Source: an uncultured Johnsonella sp.
Lineage (GTDB): Bacteria; Bacillota; Clostridia; Lachnospirales; Lachnospiraceae
DNA: 50,325 bases
Direction: 5' to 3'
Assembly: GCA_900766185.1 (NCBI GenBank)
Contig: CAAFUL010000032.1
Span: 1 to 50,325, forward strand
The position numbers and the translations under genes are program-made. Below are positions 1 to 7,849 of this stretch, piece after piece. Numbering within the stretch: position 1 is the first letter of the stretch; every line of letters begins with the position of its first letter. The notes beneath the pieces were generated by a model that did not search any database, was not told the origin of the DNA, and saw only the letters and a list, made by a program, of their open reading frames with translations.

Positions 1-42
1 GCAAAAAACATATTGGCAGAAGGATTAAGAAAAGTAGTATAA
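1..42 (+). CDS. tnpB: C-terminal tail of IS200/IS605-family TnpB (truncated by window edge)
   Basis: Frame 1 is open from the first base and ends at TAA 40-42, giving a 13-residue tail AKNILAEGLRKVV. TnpB proteins of IS200/IS605 elements commonly end with an A-x-NIL-x-EGL segment just after the last catalytic RuvC residue. What follows (43-148) has the look of an IS605 right end, which supports the call. TnpB is an RNA-guided DNA nuclease encoded by the transposon. Nothing upstream is visible, so whether the gene is intact is unknown. The identification rests on a short tail plus the downstream hairpin. Confidence 0.6.
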   Translation, partial: AKNILAEGLRKVV

Positions 43-148
43 GAAAAATGATAGGGCAGGGACTGCCCGAATTAACGCCTGTGTAGATAGTAGGTTGCGA
101 GGTCAGCGAAGCAGGAAGCCCATAGGCTTTAGACTATGGGTAGTTCAC
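43..148 (+). ncRNA. IS200/IS605 right end and probable omega-RNA scaffold 3' part
   Basis: Directly after the tnpB stop lies a compact, relatively GC-rich stretch ending in a hairpin (CCCATAG 119-125 with CTATGGG 134-140) followed by TAGTTCAC. The block GCGAAGCAGGAAGCCC and the terminal hairpin plus TAGTTCAC resemble the right ends of clostridial IS605-type elements, where the DNA is also transcribed as the omega-RNA scaffold. The guide would then be the flanking DNA from about 149. The 5' limit of the RNA lies inside tnpB and outside the window. The exact right boundary is inferred. Confidence 0.6.
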
Positions 149-158
149 AAATCATATG

Positions 159-321
159 TAGTGTATCATTTGCAAAATAAGCATACCCAAAATGATGAAT
201 ATTTTTTGCTGTGCACATAAAAAACGTAGGCGTGGTGCGGCTGTACCAAGGATTTGTACTGTATGTAATCAGTAGAAAAGGCAAGTTATTTACTATGCTT
301 GTTTAAAAGACGATGCACCGG
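159..321. repeat. Palindromic intergenic repeat, family B copy 1
   Basis: The stretch starts TAGTGTATCATTTGC and ends GACGATGCACCGG; its two ends are imperfect inverted repeats (GTG-ATC... with AAGCATA further in). It lies between the tnpB right end and ricT and has no convincing gene. Read on the opposite strand it aligns along most of its length with 11582-11755, including the ends, an interior ACAT...AAAAAACG segment and a G/C-rich centre. It is therefore a dispersed, probably MITE-like or structured intergenic element rather than random spacer. Confidence 0.6.
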
Positions 322-367
322 GTCAGTACGGTAGCTTAGTAGGTAAATGTTTAGATAAGGAGTAGTT

Positions 368-1216
368 ATGACCACTGTAATAGGTGTTAGATTTAGAGAG
401 GTTGGAAAGATATATTATTTTGCACCCGGAGAGTTCGTACTTTCTCAGGGTGATAAGGTTATAGTTGAAACCACAAGGGGATTGGAGTGCGGTATCGTAG
501 TTTTGGGTAACAAAGATATTGAGGATAGGGAAATAATAAGCCCGCTTAAGGAGGTAAGAAGGATCGCTACCGAGCATGATGTAGCACAGATGAATGAGAA
601 TAGAGAAAAAGAAAGACTGGCATACAGGATCTGTAAAGAAAAAATAATACAATACAATTTGGACATGAAGCTGATATCTGCCGAATGTGCTTTCGATAAC
701 TCAAAATTACTTTTTTATTTTACTGCGGATGGCAGAATCGATTTTAGGGAACTTGTAAAAGAGCTTGCAGCTATTTTCAAACTTCGTATAGAGCTTAGGC
801 AGGTAGGTGTAAGAGATGAAACTAAAATAGTGGGCGGCATAGGCTCTTGCGGAAGAGCACTGTGCTGTCATAGTTATTTGACGGACTTTGTACCTGTTTC
901 CATAAAAATGGCTAAGGATCAGAGCCTTTCCCTTAATCCTCAAAAGATAAGCGGAGTCTGCGGCAGGCTTATGTGCTGTCTTAAAAATGAGTCCGATACC
1001 TATGAGGAGCTTAATAAAAATCTTCCAAAAGAAGGAGATCTTGTATATACTGACGATGGCAGGTCAGGAGTTGTAAGCAGCGTAAGTGTACTTAGACAAA
1101 AGGTAAAGGTTATGGTACAAACTGAAGGCGGAGATAAAGAGATAATTGAATATGAGGCTGACAGTGTGAGTTTGCAAGATAATGCCTTTACAAAAAAAGC
1201 AAAGAATAAGGCGTAG
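368..1216 (+). CDS. ricT: PSP1-domain protein RicT (YaaT-like)
   Basis: This 282-residue protein matches the usual length of RicT/YaaT. It carries the PSP1 signature region and the paired cysteine motifs CGRALCC (Cys161, 166, 167) and CGRLMCC (Cys198, 203, 204) that bind an Fe-S cluster in the Ric (Y) complex. In Bacillus, RicT with RicA and RicF stimulates RNase Y-dependent mRNA processing and affects competence, biofilm and sporulation. Cytoplasmic; no signal or membrane segment. It starts after AAGGAG at 358-363. The next gene starts one base after its stop. The ricT - trmN6-like - rsmI order is common in Firmicutes, usually with holB upstream; here IS and repeat DNA occupy that side. An rny gene lies at 35051, in another part of the window. 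Confidence 0.9.
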   Translation: MTTVIGVRFREVGKIYYFAPGEFVLSQGDKVIVETTRGLECGIVVLGNKDIEDREIISPLKEVRRIATEHDVAQMNENREKERLAYRICKEKIIQYNLDMKLISAECAFDNSKLLFYFTADGRIDFRELVKELAAIFKLRIELRQVGVRDETKIVGGIGSCGRALCCHSYLTDFVPVSIKMAKDQSLSLNPQKISGVCGRLMCCLKNESDTYEELNKNLPKEGDLVYTDDGRSGVVSSVSVLRQKVKVMVQTEGGDKEIIEYEADSVSLQDNAFTKKAKNKA

Positions 1217-1217
1217 T

Positions 1218-1955
1218 ATGCAAGTAGAAATTAAGGCAGATGAAAGACTTGACGATCTGGAGCTTAAGGGGCTTAAGATAATACAAGATCCAAGTAAGTT
1301 TTGTTTTGGCATAGATGCGGTACTGCTTAGTGCTTTTGCTAAAGTAAAGCCGGGGGAAAATGTTGTAGACATAGGTACAGGTACCGGTATCATACCCTTG
1401 TTACTTAGTGCAAAAACTGATGCTAAGTATATAAAAGCGGTGGAAATACAGCCGGATATGGCTGATATGGCAAAAAGAAGTGTTCTTTATAATAACTTGC
1501 AGGACAGAATAGAAATAATATGTAATGATATAAAAAGAGCGGATAGTTTTATAAAAAAGTCCTCTGTTGATGTAGTGGTAAGCAACCCGCCTTATATTAA
1601 AAGTTCTCATGCAATAACGAATCCCAAAGACAGTCTAAGGCTTGCAAGGCATGAAATAGCCTGTACTTTGGAAGATATACTGTCGGCAGCTTCCAATATG
1701 TTAAAATACCATGGAAGATTCTATATGATACATAAGGCGCACAGGCTTACAGAAATTGTGTGCAAAATGAGAGAGTATAAGCTGGAATTAAAAAGACTTA
1801 GGAGTATACACCCCTTTGCCGATAAGCCTGCTAAGATGGTACTGATAGAAGGAGTTAAGCAGGCAAATCCGTGGCTTGACATAGATTCGCCACTTATAAT
1901 ATATAAAAATGACACTGAGTATACCGAGGAGATAATAAAAATATATGGAAAATAA
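1218..1955 (+). CDS. tRNA1(Val) adenine-N6 methyltransferase-like (TrmN6/YabB family)
   Basis: A 245-residue class I SAM-dependent methyltransferase. The SAM-binding motif DIGTGTG is at residues 51-57 and the N6-adenine catalytic motif NPPY at 123-126. The N-terminal segment up to KFCFGIDAVLLSAF is typical of the YfiC/YabB (TrmN6) group, which modifies A37 of tRNA1(Val) in Escherichia coli; the exact substrate here is inferred. The ATG at 1218 is chosen because it falls one base after the ricT stop and leaves the conserved N terminus intact; an earlier in-frame ATG at 1182 would overlap ricT and add twelve basic residues. The 3' end overlaps rsmI by 11 bases, suggesting translational coupling. 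Confidence 0.85.
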   Translation: MQVEIKADERLDDLELKGLKIIQDPSKFCFGIDAVLLSAFAKVKPGENVVDIGTGTGIIPLLLSAKTDAKYIKAVEIQPDMADMAKRSVLYNNLQDRIEIICNDIKRADSFIKKSSVDVVVSNPPYIKSSHAITNPKDSLRLARHEIACTLEDILSAASNMLKYHGRFYMIHKAHRLTEIVCKMREYKLELKRLRSIHPFADKPAKMVLIEGVKQANPWLDIDSPLIIYKNDTEYTEEIIKIYGK

Positions 1956-2829
1956 TATAACAGGCTCAAGGCTTGTTGCACCCTCTACATTGTATTTGGT
2001 GGCTACACCCATAGGAAATCTTAAGGACATAAGTTACAGAGCATTGGAAGTGCTTAAAAGTGTTGACTTGATTGCGGCGGAGGATACCAGAAATACGGTT
2101 AAACTTTTGAATCATTATAATATTAATACTCCTCTTAGCAGTTATCATGAGCATAACAAGATAAAAAGATCCAAAGAGCTTATAGAAAAATTAAAAGGCG
2201 GCAGCAGTATAGCCTTGGTAAGTGATGCGGGCATGCCTGCGATATCGGATCCGGGGGAGGACATGGTGGCAGCGGCACATGAGGAAGGAATAAGTGTAAG
2301 CGTAGTACCCGGAGCCTGTGCTTTTGTAAGTGCGCTTGCAATAAGCGGATTAAGTAGCAGAAGATTTATATTTGAAGGCTTCCTGCCTTTTGACAAAAAG
2401 GAAAGAAGACAGGTTCTGGAAGATCTGGCTAAGGAAAAACGCACAGTAGTGTTTTACGAGGCGCCACATAAGCTTATAAAAACATTGAAGGATATAGCCG
2501 AATTTATAGAAGAAGACCGGAAAATAAGTATAGTAAGGGAACTCAGTAAGTTACATGAGGAGGTCTTTAATACCACTATAAAGGAAGCAATAAGACTTTA
2601 TGAGGAAGGAATAAAGCTTATAAAGGGTGAGTATGTAATAGTTATAAATGCAAAAGATGAGGAAAGTATAAAAAAAGAAGAGGAAAAAAAGTGGGATGAG
2701 TTAAGTCTTGAAGAGCATATGAAGATATATGAGGATAAGGGGCTTGATAGAAAAGCGGCTATGAAAAGTGTAGCCATGGATAGAAATGTATCCAAAAGAG
2801 AAATTTATAATAAGCTTTTGAGAGGTTAG
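1945..2829 (+). CDS. rsmI: 16S rRNA (cytidine(1402)-2'-O)-methyltransferase RsmI
   Basis: A 294-residue tetrapyrrole-methylase-fold enzyme that 2'-O-methylates C1402 of 16S rRNA in the ribosomal P site. Visible hallmarks are VATPIGNL (19-26), AAEDTRNT near 44-51, SDAGMPAISDPG (93-104) and PGACAFVSAL (122-131). Length fits the family. A GAGGAG site at about 1928 lies upstream of the ATG, which sits inside the end of the preceding methyltransferase gene. The C-terminal third is Lys/Glu rich and ends in the helical Lys/Arg segment usual for RsmI. The next gene follows after two bases. Confidence 0.93.
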   Translation: MENNITGSRLVAPSTLYLVATPIGNLKDISYRALEVLKSVDLIAAEDTRNTVKLLNHYNINTPLSSYHEHNKIKRSKELIEKLKGGSSIALVSDAGMPAISDPGEDMVAAAHEEGISVSVVPGACAFVSALAISGLSSRRFIFEGFLPFDKKERRQVLEDLAKEKRTVVFYEAPHKLIKTLKDIAEFIEEDRKISIVRELSKLHEEVFNTTIKEAIRLYEEGIKLIKGEYVIVINAKDEESIKKEEEKKWDELSLEEHMKIYEDKGLDRKAAMKSVAMDRNVSKREIYNKLLRG

Positions 2830-2831
2830 AG

Positions 2832-3506
2832 ATGGACTTTAGTAGTTTAGGTATTGCTGATAATAAGTTGTTGTTGTGGGCAGTTGCAGCAGTTGCAGTA
2901 TTGATAGTGATTTATATATTGTATCGCATAGTAGTAAAAATCAAAAGAGCGATGCGCAGATTAAGTAATAGGATCGGTAGATTTTCCAATATAGTTGAAG
3001 AAGTTTATACCGCTTCAAAGAATGCCGATAAAATCGAATCGGAGACTCCAAAGAGCGTCTCAGGTATGACATCCTTGTTACTTCCGAGAATTTCAAAAGA
3101 TTTTCCGGATTTTAACTGGCATGAAGTAAGGGAGCATCTTGAAAATAAGCTGAGGGAGAAGCTTACAGCAGAGGGTTCTACCGATATAGTAGTGCATAAG
3201 AGTGTAATATCAAGGTACAATAAAGATGCAAATAATATTTCCATAACATGTCAAACAGCCCTCAAATATAAAAATCCCAACAAGCAATATGTAGGAGAGT
3301 ATAAGCAAAGCAGATTTACTACGGAAGTCGTATATATGCAAAAGCTGGATGACTATTATGAAAAAGACAGTCTGGGTGTCTATACCTGTCCTAATTGCGG
3401 TGCTTCCGTAGATAATTATAACGGTGGCGTATGTGCATATTGCGGCTCCAAGCTAAGGGATCTGAATGTAAGAATATGGAGCGTGGCGGATATAGAAGAA
3501 AAATAA
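2832..3506 (+). CDS. Membrane-anchored zinc-ribbon protein of unknown function
   Basis: Of 224 residues, one transmembrane helix spans about 12-35, followed by a basic stretch (KIKRAMRRLSNRIGR), a middle domain beginning near SLLLPRISKDFPDFNWHEV, and a C-terminal zinc ribbon with Cys186, Cys189, Cys201 and Cys204 (CPNC...CAYC). The middle domain, with an N-proximal helix, loosely resembles Tim44-like soluble domains, but I do not assign it. The positive-inside rule places the long C-terminal part in the cytoplasm. It begins two bases after rsmI and is likely the last gene of that operon, since a strong promoter follows its stop codon. Confidence 0.75.
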   Translation: MDFSSLGIADNKLLLWAVAAVAVLIVIYILYRIVVKIKRAMRRLSNRIGRFSNIVEEVYTASKNADKIESETPKSVSGMTSLLLPRISKDFPDFNWHEVREHLENKLREKLTAEGSTDIVVHKSVISRYNKDANNISITCQTALKYKNPNKQYVGEYKQSRFTTEVVYMQKLDDYYEKDSLGVYTCPNCGASVDNYNGGVCAYCGSKLRDLNVRIWSVADIEEK

Positions 3507-3513
3507 AAATCAC

Positions 3514-3559
3514 TTGACATTTATAACTTCAGTAAATAAAATAGTTTGAGTATCAAAGT
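3514..3559 (+). promoter_or_regulatory. fab operon promoter with FabT-type operator
   Basis: TTGACA (3514-3519), a 17-base spacer and TAAAAT (3537-3542) form a strong sigma-A-type promoter. Immediately downstream, over the expected transcription start, lies AGTTTGAGTATCAAAGT (3543-3559), a TTTGA-N3-TCAAA palindrome that matches the known operator of FabT, the MarR-family repressor of fatty-acid synthesis in Firmicutes. The position suits steric repression of the fabH operon. No fabT gene is present in the window, so the regulator is inferred. Confidence 0.7.
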
Positions 3560-3636
3560 ATTTTTCAAATATCGGTTTAGGTATGTAGTTATGCTGATAG
3601 ATTCATAAAATAAATGCCGACTTTTTAGGAGGAATA

Positions 3637-4578
3637 ATGGGTATAGTTCTAACCGGAATGGGTTCAAAACTGCCAAGTAAGAGATTATCTAATGTTGATT
3701 TAAGCAAGATGGTGGACACTTCTGATGAATGGATAAGAACAAGGACAGGTATAGAGTACAGGTATGTATGTGAGGAAAATGAAGGTCTTAGTATGCTGGC
3801 AACAGAAGCGGCAAAGAAAGCGCTTAAGATGTCCGCTACTGACGCAAAGGACATAGATTTGATTATATGTGCAACCTCAACACCTGATAAGAACTTTCCC
3901 TCATGTGCCTGTGAAGTACAAGCTGCATTAGGAAATGTAAAAGCACTTTGTTTTGATATAAGTGCGGCGTGTTCAGGTTTTATATATGCACTTCATACAG
4001 CAGATAGCATGATGCTAAGTAAAAGATACAAAAAGACCTTGCTGATAGGTGCGGATGTGCTGTCAAGGCATATAGATTGGGAGGACAGAACCACCTGTGT
4101 ACTTTTCGGAGACGGAGCTGCGGCAGCGGTTTTGGAATTTGATGAAGCAGCAGACGGTATTTTGGGAGAGGATCTGGGTTCGGACGGCAGTAGGGGAGAC
4201 AGCTTAAGCTGCAATGCTCTTGGAGAAAACCCTTATATGTATATGAACGGACAGGAAGTATTTAAGTTTGCGGTAAGGACAGTACCTGAAAGTATTAAAA
4301 ATGCACTTGAAGACGCAGGTGTAAAAAAAGAAGAAGTTAAGTTTTATGTACTTCACCAAGCCAATGTAAGAATACTTGACTCGGTAGCAAAAAAACTTGA
4401 GGAAGATCTTGATAAATTCCCAAAAAACCTTGACAAGTTGGGCAATACCTCAGGAGCAAGCGTACCGCTCTTACTGGATGACATCATAAGAGACGGAAGT
4501 CTTAAAAAGGGTGATATAATAGTTATCTCAGGATTCGGTGCCGGACTTACCTGGGGCTCGATGGTTATGAGATATTAA
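3637..4578 (+). CDS. fabH: 3-oxoacyl-ACP synthase III (KAS III)
   Basis: A 313-residue condensing enzyme that starts fatty-acid synthesis by joining an acyl-CoA primer to malonyl-ACP. The catalytic cysteine is Cys112 in AACSGF; the partner His and Asn are in YVLHQAN and KLGNTSGAS near the C terminus. Length is normal for the family. The start follows TAGGAGG by five to six bases. It is the first gene of the fab cluster, behind the FabT-type promoter. Primer preference (acetyl or branched) cannot be read from the sequence by eye. Confidence 0.95.
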   Translation: MGIVLTGMGSKLPSKRLSNVDLSKMVDTSDEWIRTRTGIEYRYVCEENEGLSMLATEAAKKALKMSATDAKDIDLIICATSTPDKNFPSCACEVQAALGNVKALCFDISAACSGFIYALHTADSMMLSKRYKKTLLIGADVLSRHIDWEDRTTCVLFGDGAAAAVLEFDEAADGILGEDLGSDGSRGDSLSCNALGENPYMYMNGQEVFKFAVRTVPESIKNALEDAGVKKEEVKFYVLHQANVRILDSVAKKLEEDLDKFPKNLDKLGNTSGASVPLLLDDIIRDGSLKKGDIIVISGFGAGLTWGSMVMRY

Positions 4579-4718
4579 ATTAAGAAGTTTCCAAGATGCA
4601 AAAAAATAAAGCAAGATAATAAGTTTTTATACAAAAAAGATATTTACATAATTGCCAATAAGCTATATGATGTCATATGTTATTATTATATTTTAAAGAA
4701 ACAAAGGAGATATTTAGT

Positions 4719-4952
4719 ATGTCAGAGAAGATCAAGTCAATTATTGCTAACCAATTAAACATTGATGAGAGCAGCATAAAGGAAGATTCTACATTTAAGG
4801 ATGATTTGGGAGCAGATTCATTGGACTTATTTGAATTGGTTATGGCTTTTGAGGATGAGTATGGAGTAAGCATCCCTTCTGAAGACTTAGAGAAAATAAC
4901 GACTGTAGGAGCTGTTGTAGCTTACTTACAGGACAAGGGCGTAGAAGTTTAA
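4719..4952 (+). CDS. acpP: Acyl carrier protein
   Basis: A 77-residue acidic four-helix carrier. Ser34 in GADSLDL is the site for the 4'-phosphopantetheine arm that carries growing acyl chains. Start chosen at 4719 because AAAGGAGA (4703-4710) sits at proper spacing; an in-frame ATG at 4677 would add an unconserved N-terminal extension. The 140-base gap after fabH is A/T rich and shows no clear terminator. The gap to fabK carries a small hairpin (TAACAGC-TAG-GCTGTTA), which may tune ACP levels relative to downstream genes. Confidence 0.95.
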   Translation: MSEKIKSIIANQLNIDESSIKEDSTFKDDLGADSLDLFELVMAFEDEYGVSIPSEDLEKITTVGAVVAYLQDKGVEV

Positions 4953-5057
4953 TAGATATAGATTTTAAAGAGCAGCTTAGTTGTAATTATTTTTAACAGC
5001 TAGGCTGTTACTTAAATAAGATAATCGGTATAAAAATAAAATTAGTCAGGAGTGTGT

Positions 5058-5999
5058 ATGAATACCAGAATCACAGAGTTACTTGGAATCGAATATCCTA
5101 TAATACAAGGAGGTATGGCATGGGTTGCGGAGCATAATCTTGCAGCGGCAGTAAGCAATGCCGGAGGACTGGGACTTATAGGTGCAGCCAATGCCCCAAG
5201 TGAAGTTGTAAGAGATGAGATAAGAAAGGCAAGGGAACTGACAGATAAGCCCTTTGGTGTTAATATCATGCTTCTATCTCCTCATGCAGGTGATATAGCC
5301 AATTTAGTGGTTGAAGAAGGTGTAAAGGTCGTAACGACCGGTGCGGGCTCACCTGAAAAGTATATAAATATGTGGCATGAAGCAGGTATTAAGGTTATAC
5401 CCGTAGTTGCTTCGGTGGCACAGGCAAGGCGTATGGAAAGAGTCGGAGCACAGGCTATAGTTGTTGAAGGTTGTGAAGCGGGAGGTCATATAGGAGAGTC
5501 TACTACCATGTCCTTGCTTCCGCAGGTATGTTCAGCAGTAAATATACCTGTAATCGCTGCCGGAGGTATAGCTGACGGCAGAGGAATGCTTGCTGCACTT
5601 ATACTGGGTGCAGAGGGAGTACAGATGGGTACAAGATTTTTAGTGGCTAATGAATCAACGGTACATCAGGAGTATAAAAACAGAGTAATAGCCGCAAAGG
5701 ATATAGATACGGTGGTTACCGGAAGAAGTCACGGGCATCCGGTACGCTGCTTAAGAAATAATATGACAAGAGAGTATGCAAGACTTGAAGGTGAAGGCAA
5801 GAGTTTTGAAGAGCTGGAGTACCTTACTTTGGGAGCGCTCAGAAAGGCTGTGCAGGAAGGTGATGTAACTGACGGAACCGTTATGGCAGGTCAGATAGCA
5901 GGTCTTGTAAGTAAAGAACAAAGCTGTAAAGAAATTATAGAAGAAATGATATCTGAAGTTAAGGATATTGCAGGAAAGACATTGAGTAAGTTTTCTTAA
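5058..5999 (+). CDS. fabK: Enoyl-ACP reductase II (FMN-dependent)
   Basis: A 313-residue TIM-barrel flavoprotein of the nitronate-monooxygenase/FabK superfamily. The N terminus has the EYPIIQGGMAWVA signature, His144 in the GGHIGE motif matches the conserved FabK histidine, and AAGGIADGRG is the phosphate-binding loop. FabK catalyses the last NAD(P)H-dependent reduction of each elongation cycle and replaces FabI; no fabI-like short-chain reductase is seen here. Start at ATG 5058 with TCAGGAG upstream; the GTG at 5052 would leave the ribosome site overlapping the start codon. Its place between acpP and fabD supports FabK over a true nitronate monooxygenase. Confidence 0.93.
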   Translation: MNTRITELLGIEYPIIQGGMAWVAEHNLAAAVSNAGGLGLIGAANAPSEVVRDEIRKARELTDKPFGVNIMLLSPHAGDIANLVVEEGVKVVTTGAGSPEKYINMWHEAGIKVIPVVASVAQARRMERVGAQAIVVEGCEAGGHIGESTTMSLLPQVCSAVNIPVIAAGGIADGRGMLAALILGAEGVQMGTRFLVANESTVHQEYKNRVIAAKDIDTVVTGRSHGHPVRCLRNNMTREYARLEGEGKSFEELEYLTLGALRKAVQEGDVTDGTVMAGQIAGLVSKEQSCKEIIEEMISEVKDIAGKTLSKFS

Positions 6000-6031
6000 T
6001 GATATTTGATTAATTTGAACAGTTGGGAAAG

Positions 6032-6088
6032 AAGGGAAACACTGAATTAATAAGTTACTGAAGTGAAAATATTAATCGGTGTTTCCCT
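6032..6088. repeat. Long hairpin between fabK and fabD
   Basis: AGGGAAACAC followed by TGAATTAATA pairs with ATATTAATCG followed by GTGTTTCCCT, giving a 10-bp perfect outer stem and a nearly complete inner stem around a loop of about 16 bases. It is followed by ATTATATAGAATGAGG rather than a U-run, so it is not a standard terminator. It may be an RNA-processing or mRNA-stability element within the operon. Confidence 0.55.
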
Positions 6089-6111
6089 ATTATATAGAAT
6101 GAGGATTTTTT

Positions 6112-7032
6112 ATGAAGACAGCCTTTTTATTCCCGGGACAGGGAGCACAAAAATGTGGTATGGGTGAAAGCTTTGCAAAGTATGATGAAGCTGCAAAGAA
6201 AGTATATGAAAATGCTTCAAGGCTTTTAGACCTTGATATGGAAGAACTGGTGTTTACTGAAAACAAGAAGCTTGATATGACAGAATATACGCAGGCAGCC
6301 ATGGTAACGACAGGCATTGCCATGTTAAAAGTTATAGAAAAAACTGCCCTAAAAGCTGATGTGTGTGCAGGACTTAGTCTTGGAGAATATGAGGCATTAT
6401 ACCTTGCAGGGGTTATATCCGAAGAAGATGCTATAGTTTTGGCAAGGCATAGGGGCAAGCTTATGCAAGAAGCGGTACCCTTAGGAGTAGGAACAATGGC
6501 GGCAGTCTTAAACCTTGATGCGGCTGTTATAGAAGACTGCCTTAAAGATATAGAAAATGTATGGATAGCCAATTACAATTGCCCGGGGCAGATAGTTATT
6601 TCCGGAACAGTTGCAGCAGTTGAAAAGGCAGGTGAAAAACTTAAAGAAGCCGGTGCTAAAAGAGTCCTGCCGCTTAATGTAAGCGGACCCTTTCATTCGG
6701 GGCTTTTAAAGCCTGCAGGGGATAAGCTTTATGAGTATCTTAAAAATGTAGAGATAAAAAAACCTACCATACCTTATGTGGCTAATTATACAGCCGAGTT
6801 TGTCTATGATGATAAAGATATCAAAGAACTTTTAAGAAAGCAGGTATTCGGCTCTGTAAGATTCGAGCAGAGTATAAGAAATATGTTAAAAGAAGGAGTA
6901 GATACTTTTATCGAGATCGGTCCGGGGAAGGTACTTGGCGGTTTTGTAAAAAAGATAGATAAAGAAGCAAAGGTTTACTCTATAGAAACTGTTGAAGATA
7001 TGAACAATGTTATAAAAGATTTAGGTTTATAG
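6112..7032 (+). CDS. fabD: Malonyl-CoA:ACP transacylase
   Basis: A 306-residue alpha/beta-hydrolase-like acyltransferase that loads malonate from malonyl-CoA onto ACP. The nucleophile is Ser89 in GLSLGEY; the catalytic His is in SGPFHSGLL; FPGQGAQ at the N terminus and EIGPGKVLGG near the C terminus are standard. Starts with ATGAGG a short distance upstream, a modest ribosome site. It lies downstream of the fabK-fabD hairpin and 52 bases before fabG. Confidence 0.95.
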   Translation: MKTAFLFPGQGAQKCGMGESFAKYDEAAKKVYENASRLLDLDMEELVFTENKKLDMTEYTQAAMVTTGIAMLKVIEKTALKADVCAGLSLGEYEALYLAGVISEEDAIVLARHRGKLMQEAVPLGVGTMAAVLNLDAAVIEDCLKDIENVWIANYNCPGQIVISGTVAAVEKAGEKLKEAGAKRVLPLNVSGPFHSGLLKPAGDKLYEYLKNVEIKKPTIPYVANYTAEFVYDDKDIKELLRKQVFGSVRFEQSIRNMLKEGVDTFIEIGPGKVLGGFVKKIDKEAKVYSIETVEDMNNVIKDLGL

Positions 7033-7084
7033 CAAAAGTTCTTAAATAAGTAAACTGATTACACTTTATTTTGGAGGAGCTTAT

Positions 7085-7828
7085 ATGAGATTAGATAAAA
7101 AAGTGGCACTTGTTACAGGTGCGGCAAAGGGAATAGGAAGAGCCATAGCACTTAAGCTTAGCAGTGAGGGAGCCTATATTATAGTTAATTACAGAGGTTC
7201 CGAAGATAAGGCTAAGGAAACTCTTGAACTTATTAAGTCACTTAACGGGGATGGTGAAGTATACAAGTGTGATGTATCAAAATATGAAGACAGCAAACAA
7301 ATGATCGACTACATACTGGAAAAACATTCCAAGCTTGATATACTGGTTAACAATGCAGGTATAACCAAAGACAATTTGCTTATGAAGATGAGCGAAGAAG
7401 AGTTCGATAAGGTAATAGAAAGTAACTTAAAGTCGGCTTTTAACTGTATGCAGCTTGTAAGCAGAGCTATGATAAAGGCAAGAAGCGGACGCATTATTAA
7501 TATATCATCAGTATCCGGAGTGATGGGTAATGCAGGTCAGGTTAATTATGCGGCGGCTAAGGCAGGCATGGTAGGTATGACAAAGTCAGCAGCAAGAGAA
7601 CTGGCTTCAAGAGGTATTACCGTCAATGCAATAGCTCCCGGATTTATAGAAACGGATATGACTGCCGTACTTTCAGACAGCATAAAAGAGGCGGTGGTGC
7701 AAAACATACCTATGAAGGCTTTCGGAAAGGCTGAGGATATAGCTAATGCAGTTTGCTTCCTTTCTTCAGAGGAAGCAAGGTATATAACCGGTCAGGTGCT
7801 TTGTGTGGACGGCGGATTATATATGTAG
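7085..7828 (+). CDS. fabG: 3-oxoacyl-ACP reductase
   Basis: A 247-residue short-chain dehydrogenase that reduces 3-ketoacyl-ACP with NADPH. The cofactor loop is TGAAKGIGRA (11-20), NNAG is at 89-92, and the catalytic set is Ser142, Tyr155 and Lys159 (YAAAK). The C terminus GQVLCVDGGLYM is typical of FabG. A strong TTGGAGG site precedes the ATG. A 228-base gap containing palindromic repeat C separates it from fabF. Confidence 0.95.
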   Translation: MRLDKKVALVTGAAKGIGRAIALKLSSEGAYIIVNYRGSEDKAKETLELIKSLNGDGEVYKCDVSKYEDSKQMIDYILEKHSKLDILVNNAGITKDNLLMKMSEEEFDKVIESNLKSAFNCMQLVSRAMIKARSGRIINISSVSGVMGNAGQVNYAAAKAGMVGMTKSAARELASRGITVNAIAPGFIETDMTAVLSDSIKEAVVQNIPMKAFGKAEDIANAVCFLSSEEARYITGQVLCVDGGLYM

Positions 7829-7849
7829 GTGATTTTTTGACAAAGAAGC

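Noticed and set aside
3507..3636. FapR operator for the fab operon
   Set aside because: The palindrome TTTGA-N3-TCAAA matches the FabT pattern and not the longer FapR site; no FapR gene is seen.
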